From CAZVEV01 sp964625865 (GTDB lineage: Bacteria > Planctomycetota > Phycisphaerae > SM23-33), in contig CAZVEV010000017.1 of NCBI GenBank assembly GCA_964625865.1, positions 1 to 40,861 of the forward strand: a stretch of DNA of 40,861 nucleotides, given 5' to 3'. Under the pieces are notes generated by a model, which was not told where the DNA came from, did no database searches, and worked only from the letters and a program-made list of their open reading frames with translations. The position numbers and the translations under genes were made by a program. This document shows positions 8,080 through 15,717 of this stretch, in pieces. Every line of letters begins with the position of its first letter. Position 1 is the stretch's first letter.

Positions 8080-8174
8080 GGTCATACAATTGTAGGCGCC
8101 CCGGTCCGCGCCGTGCGGGGCTTTGTTCGCGCAGTGTTCACGGCGTGTGTGAGATGTTCGCGCGCACTGCAAAC

Positions 8175-8206
8175 GTCGATCTGACGATCGACCGCCCGAG
8201 TCTCGG
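8175..8206. terminator. Two small hairpins between flxA and the kinase gene
   Basis: GTCGATC-TGAC-GATCGAC (8175-8192) and CCGAG-T-CTCGG (8196-8206) lie 13-44 bp beyond the flxA stop. There is no U-tract, so an intrinsic terminator is doubtful. They may instead attenuate or stabilise the operon mRNA before the kinase gene. Confidence 0.3.
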
Positions 8207-8218
8207 TCGCGGCGGAGG

Positions 8219-9085
8219 CTACATGTCGCCCTGGGGCATCTTCTCGATCTGCTCGACGGTGAAGACCGGCCCGTCCTTGCAGACGTACAGGCTGCCCACG
8301 TTGCACCGCCCGCACTTGCCGATTCCGCACTTCATGCGGTTCTCGAGCGTCGTGTAGACCGCGCCCGGCGCGAAGCCCTGATCGGTCAGGACGGGAATCG
8401 TGAACTTGATCATGATCGGCGGGCCGCAGACCACCGCGACGGCGTTGGCGGCCTTGGGCGCCGTCTCGCCGAGCACGGTCGGCACGAAGCCGATCTTGCC
8501 TTTCCAGTCCTCGGTCTCCCCGCCGGGATCGACGGTGGTCACCAGGTCCACGTCGTCGCGCCGGTCCCACTCGGCCAACTCGTCCTTGTAGACCAGGTCG
8601 CCCACCGTCCGCGCGCCGTACACGATCGTCACCTTGCCGAACTCATCCCGCCGGTCGAGCACGTTCCAGATGACGCTGCGCACCGGCGCCAGGCCGATCC
8701 CGCCGGCGATGAAGACCACGTCCTTGCCGGTCCACTCGTCGATCGGAAACGCATTGCCGTACGGTCCGCGAAACGTGATGGTCTGCCCCTCGTCGCGGTC
8801 GCTCAGGGCGGCGGTCACCCGCCCGGTCCTGCGGAACGTGCACTCGATGTAATCGGTTCGCGTGGGGGGGCTGGCCACGCAGAACGTGCTCTCGCCCTCG
8901 CCCGGCATGCCGTAGAGGCCGAACATGCCCACGCGATAGCGCTGGTAGAACGCCGCCTTGAACGCCTCGTCGGTGAACTCCAGGCGGAGCGTTCGCGTGT
9001 CGACGGTCTCGGCGCGAATCGACGCGATTCGCATCGTGGTGGTCTGGTAGACGTTCTCAGCGGTGGGGGGGGCTGTGGGGGTCAT
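8219..9085 (-). CDS. flxA: FAD/NAD(P)-binding oxidoreductase subunit, FlxA-like
   Basis: A 288-residue ferredoxin-NADP reductase-type subunit like those of cytoplasmic sulfhydrogenase gamma chains and FlxA. It is predicted to take hydride from NAD(P)H and pass electrons to the Hdr part. The N-terminal beta-barrel binds FAD (STFCVASPP replaces the usual RxYS). The NAD-binding part begins VVFIAGGIGLAPVRSV (about 123-138) and has VCGPP near 219. The C-terminus has a dihydroorotate-dehydrogenase-B-type [2Fe-2S] motif, CGIGKCGRCNVGSLYVC (C-x4-C-x2-C-x7-C). It is the last gene of the seven-gene operon; its ATG overlaps the flxB stop as ATGA. The flx name rests on operon order and domain content. 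Confidence 0.88.
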   Translation of the reverse strand: MTPTAPPTAENVYQTTTMRIASIRAETVDTRTLRLEFTDEAFKAAFYQRYRVGMFGLYGMPGEGESTFCVASPPTRTDYIECTFRRTGRVTAALSDRDEGQTITFRGPYGNAFPIDEWTGKDVVFIAGGIGLAPVRSVIWNVLDRRDEFGKVTIVYGARTVGDLVYKDELAEWDRRDDVDLVTTVDPGGETEDWKGKIGFVPTVLGETAPKAANAVAVVCGPPIMIKFTIPVLTDQGFAPGAVYTTLENRMKCGIGKCGRCNVGSLYVCKDGPVFTVEQIEKMPQGDM

Positions 9086-10095
9086 GAGGCGGTGGCCTTC
9101 GCTTCGTGGTCAATCCGGCGGCAGGTTTCGGAAATCGCCATCTTCGCTCCGCAGAGCCGGGCACATCGGCCGCACCCGGTGCAACTGAGACGGTCGAACC
9201 GCTCGGGGAAGTAGCTGAACTTATGCATCACGCGCTGTCGCCATCGCTGGGCCTGGGCGGCGCGGGGGTTGTGGCCGCTGGCGTGGAGGGTGAACAGGCC
9301 GAACCCGCACGAGTCCCAGTTCCGCAGGCGGACGGAGTTGGTTCGCGTGGACTCATCCTGCATGTCGAAGCAGTGGCAGGTGGGGCAGGCGTAGGCACAG
9401 GCCCCGCATCCGAGGCAGGCCAGCGACACCTCGGCCCACAGGCCGTCCTCGAAGTGTTCGGCGCACCAGTCGGCAACGGCTTTCGGATCGAACTGAACCG
9501 GCACGTCCGCGGGCGGGTCGGGCGTGACCTCCGCGTCGGCGAGCAGGCCTCCGGCGGCGTCGGCCACCGCGGCGCCCTTGTCGGTCAGCGGCTCGAAGGC
9601 GAGGGCGGCCCCGCCGTCAGCGGGCCGGAGTACCGCGTCGGCGCCGTCCGTGCTGTCGGGCGCCCCGCCGACGGACGTGCAGAAGCACTGCTCGTCGGTC
9701 GCGGCGCACGCCAATACCACCACCGTCATCGCCTCGCGCCGCGCATTGTAGAACGCGTCGGCGTAGTCCCAGTTGAACACCGCGTCCATCGCTGCCAGCG
9801 ACGCCGCGTCGCACGGGCGAACGCCCAGGGCGACGGTCTTGACCGCCTCGGGCTGCACGTCGGTCAGCGTGAAGTCGTTGCCCTCGGTCTCCGCGCGCCC
9901 GATGACCTCGCTGCGAGGCATCAGGACGTCCTTGACGGAGTTGACGGGCACGCCGGCGGTGGCCACCTGCTGGGGCGCCGCCCACGGGACCAGGCGCAGC
10001 ACGCCGCCGTCTTCAACCGGCGCGATCACGCGGTATCCGGCCTCGGTCAATGCCCCGGCCAACTCGGCCAGCTTCGTTGTCTCGATTGCTTTCAT
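9082..10095 (-). CDS. flxB: Iron-sulfur subunit, FlxB-like (sulfhydrogenase beta-type)
   Basis: A 337-residue soluble iron-sulfur protein of the family shared by sulfhydrogenase/anaerobic sulfite reductase subunits and FlxB, carrying electrons between the flavin subunit and HdrA. Two [4Fe-4S] motifs are visible: CLGCGACAYACPTCHC (about 228-243) and CTGCGRCARLC (about 307-317). The N-terminal half contains VRPCDAASL and CAATDEQCFCTSVG segments typical of the family. ATG 10095 is chosen over the in-frame GTG at 10098; GAGG lies about 6 nt upstream. It overlaps flxA by 4 bp and follows flxC by 36 bp. Confidence 0.88.
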   Translation of the reverse strand: MKAIETTKLAELAGALTEAGYRVIAPVEDGGVLRLVPWAAPQQVATAGVPVNSVKDVLMPRSEVIGRAETEGNDFTLTDVQPEAVKTVALGVRPCDAASLAAMDAVFNWDYADAFYNARREAMTVVVLACAATDEQCFCTSVGGAPDSTDGADAVLRPADGGAALAFEPLTDKGAAVADAAGGLLADAEVTPDPPADVPVQFDPKAVADWCAEHFEDGLWAEVSLACLGCGACAYACPTCHCFDMQDESTRTNSVRLRNWDSCGFGLFTLHASGHNPRAAQAQRWRQRVMHKFSYFPERFDRLSCTGCGRCARLCGAKMAISETCRRIDHEAKATAS

Positions 10096-10131
10096 CACGA
10101 CCTCGTCATGAGCGTTGCCCGCGGGCGATGC

Positions 10132-10944
10132 CTAACGGATGTACTCTTCCCTGTCGTCTTCGCACCACCCGCCGATGACGGGTTCGGCCTGCGGATCGTA
10201 GCCGACCTTCACGTTGAACTCCTCGGCGACGGCCGAGTCGAGCATGGCGTTCAGGGCCATCAGCTCGATCCCCTGCGGGCAGGCGGCCTGGCAGGCGCCG
10301 CAGGCGGTGCATCGCCCAGCCAGGTGGAACGCCCGAATCGTGTTCCACGCGTAGTTGCCGTGTTCGAGAGCCGCCGTGGAGATCCACTGGGGCGTGTTCT
10401 TCTCGACGATGCACTGGGTGCAGTAGCACCCGGGGCAGGCGGCCCGGCAGGCGTAGCAGCGGGTGCATTTGGCGAACTGCTCGGACCAGAACGCCGCCCG
10501 CTCGGTTGCGGACATGGCCTGCAGTTCGTTGATCCGGTCGAGCACGGCCTGGTCGGGGGCGATCTCCGCGTAGTTGTCGTTGAGCAGCTTGGCTGTCCCC
10601 GCCAGATCCAGCACACCGGGACACGTCTCGCCGTCGACGCCGATGATCACGACATTCTCGTCGCTGATCTGGCTTTCGGCGGCCAGCAGGAGAAGGCTCC
10701 TCATCACGGCCGGGCGGGCGACGACGGCAACGGGCATGCGGGCGAGAATCTCCCGCTTTCGCAGGTAGGCTGCCGGATTCAGCGTCTGGTCGCCGTCGAA
10801 GGCCAACTGGTCCAGTTGGTCGGCGTCGGTGAAGAAGGCCGGCACGCAGTGGTCGCCGCGCTGTCGCGAGGCGATGACCATGTTGACGCGACCGTCGGCG
10901 AGCAGGGCCTTGGCCTCGGCCTGGATGGCTTGAACTACTGACAT
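10132..10944 (-). CDS. flxC: 4Fe-4S ferredoxin-type subunit, FlxC-like
   Basis: A 270-residue protein with about 150 N-terminal residues lacking a recognised fold, then two [4Fe-4S] clusters: CTRCYACRAACPGCYC followed by TQCIVEK, and CTACGACQAACPQGIEL. This arrangement matches FlxC, thought to be an electron-wire subunit. The open frame extends far upstream through flxD, but the true start is the ATG at 10944: AAGGAGG lies 6 nt ahead, and the upstream translation is out of frame with the FlxD protein. It overlaps the flxD 3' end by 10 bp, indicating translational coupling. Confidence 0.86.
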   Translation of the reverse strand: MSVVQAIQAEAKALLADGRVNMVIASRQRGDHCVPAFFTDADQLDQLAFDGDQTLNPAAYLRKREILARMPVAVVARPAVMRSLLLLAAESQISDENVVIIGVDGETCPGVLDLAGTAKLLNDNYAEIAPDQAVLDRINELQAMSATERAAFWSEQFAKCTRCYACRAACPGCYCTQCIVEKNTPQWISTAALEHGNYAWNTIRAFHLAGRCTACGACQAACPQGIELMALNAMLDSAVAEEFNVKVGYDPQAEPVIGGWCEDDREEYIR

Positions 10945-11408
10945 ATCCGCCTCCTTGCCGGGTTGGTCGCCTCGAACGGGCCCGCATCGCGGATCTTTGC
11001 GGTCAGCTCGTTGATCAGGTCGGCGAACTTCTGCCCTTCGGCGGCTGAGACCCAACTGAAAAACAGTCGCTCGGGGGCGATGCCCGTGAAGTCGAGCAGT
11101 TGGCGGAAGAGCGTCCATCGGCGTCGGGCGTGGTAGTTGCCCGAGGTGTAGTGGCAGTCGCCGGGGTGGCAGCCGGAGACGAGCACGCCGTCGGCGCCGC
11201 CCTCGAAGGCCTTCAGGATGAACAGCGGATCGATCCGCCCGGTGCAGGGCAGCTTGACGATCCGGACGTTCGGTTCGTACTGCAGCCGGCTGGTGCCCGC
11301 GAGGTCGGCCCCCGCGTAGGTGCACCAGTTGCACACGAACGCAACGATACGCGGCTCCCATTCGCCTGCGGCGGCTTCTGTTGTCGATTGTGCTTGAGTT
11401 TCAGTCAT
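10935..11408 (-). CDS. flxD: MvhD/FlxD-type [2Fe-2S] adaptor subunit
   Basis: A 157-residue MvhD-family protein. In methanogens MvhD links the hydrogenase to HdrA; FlxD does the same job for an NADH-oxidising module. Conserved cysteines are seen in VAFVCNWCTYAGAD, VKLPCTGRIDP and VSGCHPGDCHYTSGN, the family's cluster-binding pattern. The start is the ATG at 11408, whose ATGA overlaps the hdrA stop; the upstream in-frame extension lies wholly within hdrA and is not used. The first 20 residues are low-complexity (TETQAQSTTEAAA). Its place directly after hdrA is diagnostic for the hdr-flx arrangement. Confidence 0.92.
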   Translation of the reverse strand: MTETQAQSTTEAAAGEWEPRIVAFVCNWCTYAGADLAGTSRLQYEPNVRIVKLPCTGRIDPLFILKAFEGGADGVLVSGCHPGDCHYTSGNYHARRRWTLFRQLLDFTGIAPERLFFSWVSAAEGQKFADLINELTAKIRDAGPFEATNPARRRICQ

Positions 11409-13381
11409 TCGAGTGTCGCTATCTGTGAGTAAATCTGCTCGTCGGTGAAGCCGTCGAGCTCGATGGAATTCGATCGGCAGATCGCCACGCACGTTCCGCA
11501 GCCCTGGCAGAGGCCGGGGTTGACCTCGGCGACGGTTTGGATCACCTCGCCCTTGCGGTTGGTGATCTCGCGGTCGTCTATCGCGCCGTACGGGCAGGAG
11601 CCGATGCAGGCGCGGCAGTGGACGCAGGTGGTCTCGTTGACGCGGGCGACAATCGGCTCGCGGGCCAGCTCCGGATTGGCGAACAGGCCCAGGACCTTGC
11701 TTGCGGCGGCCGACGCCTGGGCGACGGTGTCCGGGATGTCTTTGGGCGCCTGGCAGGCGCCGGCAAGGAAGACGCCGGCTGTGGCGGTCTCGACCGGGCG
11801 GAGCTTCGGGTGGGCTTCGCTGTAGAACCCGTTGGTGTCGTACCCCACGCCGAGCATCTGGGCGAGCTTGTCCGAGCCTTCCCGCGGCACGACGGCGTCT
11901 GCGAGCACGACCAGGTCGGCGTTTATCGTCACCGCCTGCCCGGCCAGCGTGTCGGCGCCGCGGACAACCAGCTTGCCGTCAGCCCGCCGGAAAATCCTGC
12001 TGACGCGCCCTCGCATGTACTGGGCCCCGTCGGCCTCGATGGCGCGGCGGACAAACTCGTCATACCCCTTGCCTCCCGCCCGGACGTCCATGTAGAAGAC
12101 CACCGCCCGCCCGTCGTGGACCTTGTGGCGGTAGAGCATGGCGTGCTTGGCGGTGTACATGCAGCAGATCTTCGAGCAGTAGGCCTTGCCGTGCTTGTCG
12201 TCTCGCGAGCCGCAGCACTGGATGAAGACGACCGTCTTGGGGACCTCGCCGTCGCTCGGGCGCTGGATGATGCCCGCCGTCGGCCCCGACGCCGACGCGA
12301 GCCGCTCGAACGCGAACCCGTCGATCACGTCGGCCAGCTTGCCCCCGCCGTACTCGCCGTATTCCGAGTGGTCCCACAACTCGAACCCGGTCGCCGCGAC
12401 GATCGCGCCGACCTTGATCTTGACCAACTCGTCGGTGTCTTCGTAGTTGACCGCGTCGCGCGGGCAGATCTTCGCGCACAGCCCGCACTTGTCCTTGACC
12501 AGCTTGATGCAGTGTTCGGCGTCGATGACGGGCTTGTTGGGCACGGCCTGGGGGAACGGGGTGTAGATCGCCGTCCGGTTGCCCAGTTCCGCGTCGAACT
12601 CGCTGGGGATCTTCTTGGCGGGGCACTTGGTGTAGCAGGCGCCGCAGCCGGTGCAGGTGACCGGATCGACGTAGCGGGCCTTCTTGCGGACGGTGACCTC
12701 GAAGTTGCCCACGAATCCGTCGACGGCCTCCACTTCGGCGTACGTCATCAGTTCGATGTTCGGATGGCTGGCCGCGTCGACCATGCGGGGCGTGAGGATG
12801 CACTGGCTGCAGTCCAGCGTGGGGAACGTCTCGCTGAGCCTGGCCATGTGCCCGCCGATCGACGGGCTCTTTTCGACCAGGATCACCTTCTTTCCGCCGT
12901 TGGCGATGTCCAGGGCCGCCTGGATGCCCGCAATGCCCCCGCCGATGACCATCGCCGTCGGCTCGACCGGGACGCGGATCTCCTCCAGCGGGGCGTTGAA
13001 CTTGGTCTTGGCGACCATCGTGCGAACGATGTCGATCGCTTTGTCCGTCCCGGCCGCGACGTCTTCGTGCACCCACGAGCAGTGCTCGCGAAGATTAGCC
13101 ATCTCCAGCAGGTACGGATTCAGCCCGGCCTCGGCGGCCGCGCGGCGGAACGTGACCTCGTGCATCCGCGGACTGCACGCCCCGACAACCACGCCGCTGA
13201 GGCGCTCGTTGACGATCGCGTCCTTGATCATCTGCTGGCCCGGGTCCGAGCACATGTACTTGTAGGCGACGCTGACGACCACGCCGGGCATCTCGCCGGC
13301 CGCCTCGGCCACCGCCTCGCAGTCCACCGTGCGCCCGATGTTCTCGCCGCAATGACAGATGAACACTCCGATACGCGCCAT
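11405..13381 (-). CDS. hdrA: Heterodisulfide reductase subunit A-like flavoprotein
   Basis: HdrA carries the bifurcating FAD in methanogen and bacterial Hdr complexes. The 658-residue protein opens with the HdrA N-terminal motif GVFICHCGENIG (Cys near 9-11). The FAD-binding core is AMVIGGGIAGIQAAL (about 142-156) followed by EKSPSIGGHMARL. A CSQC motif follows the flavin site. Four ferredoxin-like cysteine clusters are present: CTGCGACYTKCP, CGLCAKICP, CTHCRACIGSCP and CQGCGTCVAIC. Length is normal. No selenocysteine codon is seen in frame. It starts 2 bp beyond the hdrB stop and overlaps flxD by 4 bp. Confident identification; the electron-accepting partner in this organism is not known. Confidence 0.95.
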   Translation of the reverse strand: MARIGVFICHCGENIGRTVDCEAVAEAAGEMPGVVVSVAYKYMCSDPGQQMIKDAIVNERLSGVVVGACSPRMHEVTFRRAAAEAGLNPYLLEMANLREHCSWVHEDVAAGTDKAIDIVRTMVAKTKFNAPLEEIRVPVEPTAMVIGGGIAGIQAALDIANGGKKVILVEKSPSIGGHMARLSETFPTLDCSQCILTPRMVDAASHPNIELMTYAEVEAVDGFVGNFEVTVRKKARYVDPVTCTGCGACYTKCPAKKIPSEFDAELGNRTAIYTPFPQAVPNKPVIDAEHCIKLVKDKCGLCAKICPRDAVNYEDTDELVKIKVGAIVAATGFELWDHSEYGEYGGGKLADVIDGFAFERLASASGPTAGIIQRPSDGEVPKTVVFIQCCGSRDDKHGKAYCSKICCMYTAKHAMLYRHKVHDGRAVVFYMDVRAGGKGYDEFVRRAIEADGAQYMRGRVSRIFRRADGKLVVRGADTLAGQAVTINADLVVLADAVVPREGSDKLAQMLGVGYDTNGFYSEAHPKLRPVETATAGVFLAGACQAPKDIPDTVAQASAAASKVLGLFANPELAREPIVARVNETTCVHCRACIGSCPYGAIDDREITNRKGEVIQTVAEVNPGLCQGCGTCVAICRSNSIELDGFTDEQIYSQIATLE

Positions 13382-13383
13382 GG

Positions 13384-14298
13384 TCAGTTACTCCTCGCGG
13401 CGGCCGGTTCTTCGCTGTCAGCGGGCGCCGCGTCGGTTATCCGCTCGGCTATGCCCATCGCGTCAACGAAGTGGCGGTTGAGCCCCACGTCTTTCGGTTC
13501 GACTCCGGCGGCCAGGCCCAGCAGCTCGCTGAGGTACAGGATCGGCATCTGGAAGTCGCCCTTGCCCCGCTGGCGAATCGTCTTCTGCCGCATGTCCAGG
13601 TTCGAGTGGCACATGGGGCAGCCGGTGATGACCGCCTCGGCGCCGTTCTCGGCGGCGTCGGCAAGGACCTGGCTGGTCAGGTCCACCACGGCGCTGGTCT
13701 TGGACATGCTGAACCCGGCGCCGCAGCACTCGATGGCGTAGTTCCAGTCGACCGGGTCGGCCCCGGCGGCCCGGATGGCGGCAAGCATGCCGGTGGGCGA
13801 CTCGTGGTCGTCGCCGGTAATCACGTCCTCGTCGCGGCTGAGCAGGCACCCGTAGTAGGCGGCGACCTTCAGCCCGCCCAGCGAGCGGGGCAGCTTGTCG
13901 GCCAGCCCGTCGGCCAGCAGCATGTTCAGGTACTCGTTGATGTTGATCACCTTGATGCTGCCCTCGTACGTCCGCTCGGTGATCTCGGTCATCTCGGCTT
14001 GCAGTTCGGCGCTGCGGGTCACCCGTACGTGCGTGCCCTTCAGTCGGGCGAAACACGCCGCACAGGGGGCCAGCACGGTCTCGAGCCCCTGGGCTTCAGC
14101 CAGCGCGAGGATCCGGTAGGGCAGGGCGACGGCCAGCGAGTGGCTCAGGTTGTGGGCCGCCGAGGCGCCGCAGCAGTTCCAGTCGTCGGCTTCGATCAGT
14201 TCGACGCCGGCGACGGCGCTGATGGCGCGGATGGACATTTCCAGTTCGATCCCGCCGCCGCCTGAGCTGCAGCCGGGGTAATAGCCAATCGAGTTCAT
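13384..14298 (-). CDS. hdrB: Heterodisulfide reductase subunit B-like (CCG protein)
   Basis: HdrB holds the noncubane [4Fe-4S] clusters that reduce the disulfide substrate. The 304-residue protein shows both CCG-domain repeats. The first comprises YYPGCSSGG (7-15), NCCGAS (about 41-46) and PCAACFARL. The second comprises YYGCLLSR (about 148-155), ECCGAGF (about 187-193) and GCPMCHSNLD (about 220-229). All cysteines expected for two clusters appear present. Its ATG overlaps the hdrC stop as ATGA. In methanogens the substrate is CoM-S-S-CoB, in sulfate reducers probably DsrC; neither is encoded here. Confidence 0.94.
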   Translation of the reverse strand: MNSIGYYPGCSSGGGGIELEMSIRAISAVAGVELIEADDWNCCGASAAHNLSHSLAVALPYRILALAEAQGLETVLAPCAACFARLKGTHVRVTRSAELQAEMTEITERTYEGSIKVININEYLNMLLADGLADKLPRSLGGLKVAAYYGCLLSRDEDVITGDDHESPTGMLAAIRAAGADPVDWNYAIECCGAGFSMSKTSAVVDLTSQVLADAAENGAEAVITGCPMCHSNLDMRQKTIRQRGKGDFQMPILYLSELLGLAAGVEPKDVGLNRHFVDAMGIAERITDAAPADSEEPAAARSN

Positions 14299-14858
14299 CG
14301 GCGGGGACCTCTCTTCCGGCAGGCGTCGAAGATCTTCTTGATCTCTTTACGCCCTTTGACCTTGTGGCTGGTAAGGGGCAGCTTGCCGCGTGCGAGCATC
14401 GGCGGGACCATCATCACGTCGCTGAACAGGTCCATGCTGGCCAGCTTGTACCGGCGGACCAGCGGCATCTCGCTCATCCGCCCTGTCGTCTCAACGCTCT
14501 TGAGGAACGACTTGTGGAAGGCCAGCACCTTCTTCTGTATCGGCGAGACCAGGTGGCGGGCGTTCGAGATCTCCCGCAGCGCGTCGATGACAGCGGCCGG
14601 ATCAAGCTCCTTGGGGCAGCGCTGCCCGCACGTCAGGCAGCCGACGCAGCTCCAGATCGCCGTCGACGTCAGCAGCGTCTTCTCGGCCCGGGCGTCGCCG
14701 ATCTGGGCCAATCGCATGATCTGCGAAGGCGTGATGTCCATATACCGGGCCATCGGACAGCCCGCCGTACATTTGCCGCACTGGTAGCACTCGGCGACGT
14801 TCTGTCCGGCGGCCTCGGTGATAGCCGCTTGCAGTGGTGATTCAACTTTCTCGGACAC
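14295..14858 (-). CDS. hdrC: Heterodisulfide reductase subunit C-like ferredoxin
   Basis: HdrC relays electrons from HdrA to HdrB through two [4Fe-4S] clusters, here CYQCGKCTAGCP (residues 24-35) and CVGCLTCGQRCP. The start chosen is GTG at 14858, with GGAG 7 nt upstream, giving 187 residues, the usual HdrC length. The frame is open to 15128, but that 90-codon extension has no family similarity and runs through the upstream regulatory region. This is the first gene of the operon, and the Rex-like operator lies 125 bp ahead of it. Confidence 0.93.
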   Translation of the reverse strand: MSEKVESPLQAAITEAAGQNVAECYQCGKCTAGCPMARYMDITPSQIMRLAQIGDARAEKTLLTSTAIWSCVGCLTCGQRCPKELDPAAVIDALREISNARHLVSPIQKKVLAFHKSFLKSVETTGRMSEMPLVRRYKLASMDLFSDVMMVPPMLARGKLPLTSHKVKGRKEIKKIFDACRKRGPRR

Positions 14859-14982
14859 ACCAGGTCTCCATATCCCGCCGACCGGCCTGCTCGCCCTGCC
14901 CGGGCGGGTATCGCACTCGCCCCGAGGCACACCGTCGACTCGTTCAAATCCTATCACATCGCCGCAGGCGAATCGAGGGGCT

Positions 14983-15000
14983 TTGTGAAGAATAACACAA
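14983..15000. promoter_or_regulatory. Candidate Rex (NADH/NAD+-sensing repressor) operator
   Basis: TTGTGAAGAATAACACAA has the exact 18-bp length and layout of the Rex consensus TTGTGAA-N4-TTCACAA, matching 12 of 14 defined positions (only AA for TT at the start of the right half). It lies 125 bp upstream of the hdrC GTG, in front of an operon predicted to oxidise NADH, which is the class of gene Rex usually controls. No rex gene is in the window, and no strong -35/-10 pair was found beside the site. Confidence 0.6.
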
Positions 15001-15212
15001 ACTCCTCTGCTCCGCCCCGCGCCGGCATGACGGCGTGGCAAGCCGCACAATCCGGCCTCCACCTCGGCCGTATCGCTGCCGGGCCCCCACACCGGCGCCA
15101 GCGCTCCTATCACGTCCGACCGGCCCAAACCTTAGGGCCGTCCGTGCCCCGTTGGCCCGTGAACAACACCGGGTTGACCTGCAACCGTGTAACCTGCCTG
15201 CCGGCAGGCGGG

Positions 15213-15320
15213 TCCCCGTCCTCTTTTCGTTTCTTTTCTCTCTTTATCCTCTATCCATTTCATCTCCGCTATCCCGTCAAACATCTCCTTCCTTTCCCGG
15301 TCTTTCGTCTCGATGCCCCC
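15213..15320. repeat. Composite repeat, copy 2 (108-bp block)
   Basis: Gap-free counterpart of 129-236, about 84% identical, with the same 30-nt identical core. It is preceded by a CCTGCCTG-CCGG-CAGGCGGG hairpin and followed 20 bp later by double-hairpin A3, just as copy 1 is followed by a degenerate hairpin arm. The lack of indels over 108 bp suggests selection on length or a fairly recent duplication. Confidence 0.8.
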
Positions 15321-15340
15321 CGGCAGGAAGAAAGGTCGCA

Positions 15341-15411
15341 CACCTGCAACTCGCTTGCACGCGGAATGGATTGGGTGTTCCTTCCACGTGCAAGCACGTT
15401 GCACGCCCTAC
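15341..15411. repeat. Double-hairpin repeat A3
   Basis: Left arm CTGCAACTCGCTTGCACGCGGAA, centre GGATTGGGTGTTCC, right arm CCACGTGCAAGCACGTTGCACG then CCCTAC. It shares its centre and right flank (CTACCTCTGNCGG) with A4, 300 bp away, so the two look like close copies. Confidence 0.85.
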
Positions 15412-15642
15412 CTCTGTCGGCCCCAACGCGAAGGTCGGACCCGCAGCACCCCGGCCAACGCGTTTAGCCGCCCCTGGCCGCAATTGGCCGTCGCAAAGGA
15501 CCTTACCCCCCACCGCCGAGGCAAAACGCGGCCTACCCCGTCGGCTGAGCTTCTACGACGTTTTCTGGTTATTCTGGGTATTGGCGAGTAAGAAGGCCGC
15601 GTCTACATCGTTCAGCCCGGCCATCGGTTGCGTGGGCAGGGA

Positions 15643-15717
15643 GTAGGGCGTGCAACTCGCTTGCACGCGGAACGGATTGGGTGTTCCCTCCGCGTGCAAA
15701 CACGTTGTACGCCCTAC
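15643..15717. repeat. Double-hairpin repeat A4
   Basis: A 75-bp element from GTAGGGCGTGCAACTCGCTTG to GTTGTACGCCCTAC. Its right end supplies the TAG stop codon of the adjacent minus-strand gene (stop at 15716-15714, read from the terminal GTAGGG). It lies at the 3' end of the sulfatase operon, consistent with a terminator role. Confidence 0.88.

Larger units (their letters stand above)
14859..15713. other. 855-bp gene-free region upstream of hdrC
   Basis: No supported gene. From left to right it holds a probable hdrC leader/promoter zone with a GC-rich CCCGCC/GGCGGG-type palindrome near 14875-14915, the Rex-like operator (14983-15000), and a CCTGCCTGCCGGCAGGCGGG hairpin (15193-15212). Next come composite repeat copy 2 (15213-15411) and a 230-bp unexplained stretch (15412-15642). 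That stretch could encode a 23-codon minus-strand peptide ending NTQNNQKTS, with no support. Double-hairpin A4 closes the region. The short open frames in this interval look like repeat sequence by chance, not proteins. Confidence 0.7.

Noticed and set aside
9106..10941. 611-codon plus-strand open frame opposite flxB/flxC
   Set aside because: Antisense artefact of GC-rich coding DNA. The iron-sulfur motifs are on the minus strand.
11537..13741. 734-codon plus-strand open frame opposite hdrA/hdrB
   Set aside because: Composition is the antisense mirror of GC-rich hdrA/hdrB codons (Asp/Arg/Val/Gly runs), with no domain signature. hdrA and hdrB are unmistakable on the other strand.
14859..15128. 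90-codon N-terminal extension of hdrC
   Set aside because: HdrC proteins are about 185-195 residues. GTG 14858 has a good ribosome site, and the extension crosses the Rex-like operator.
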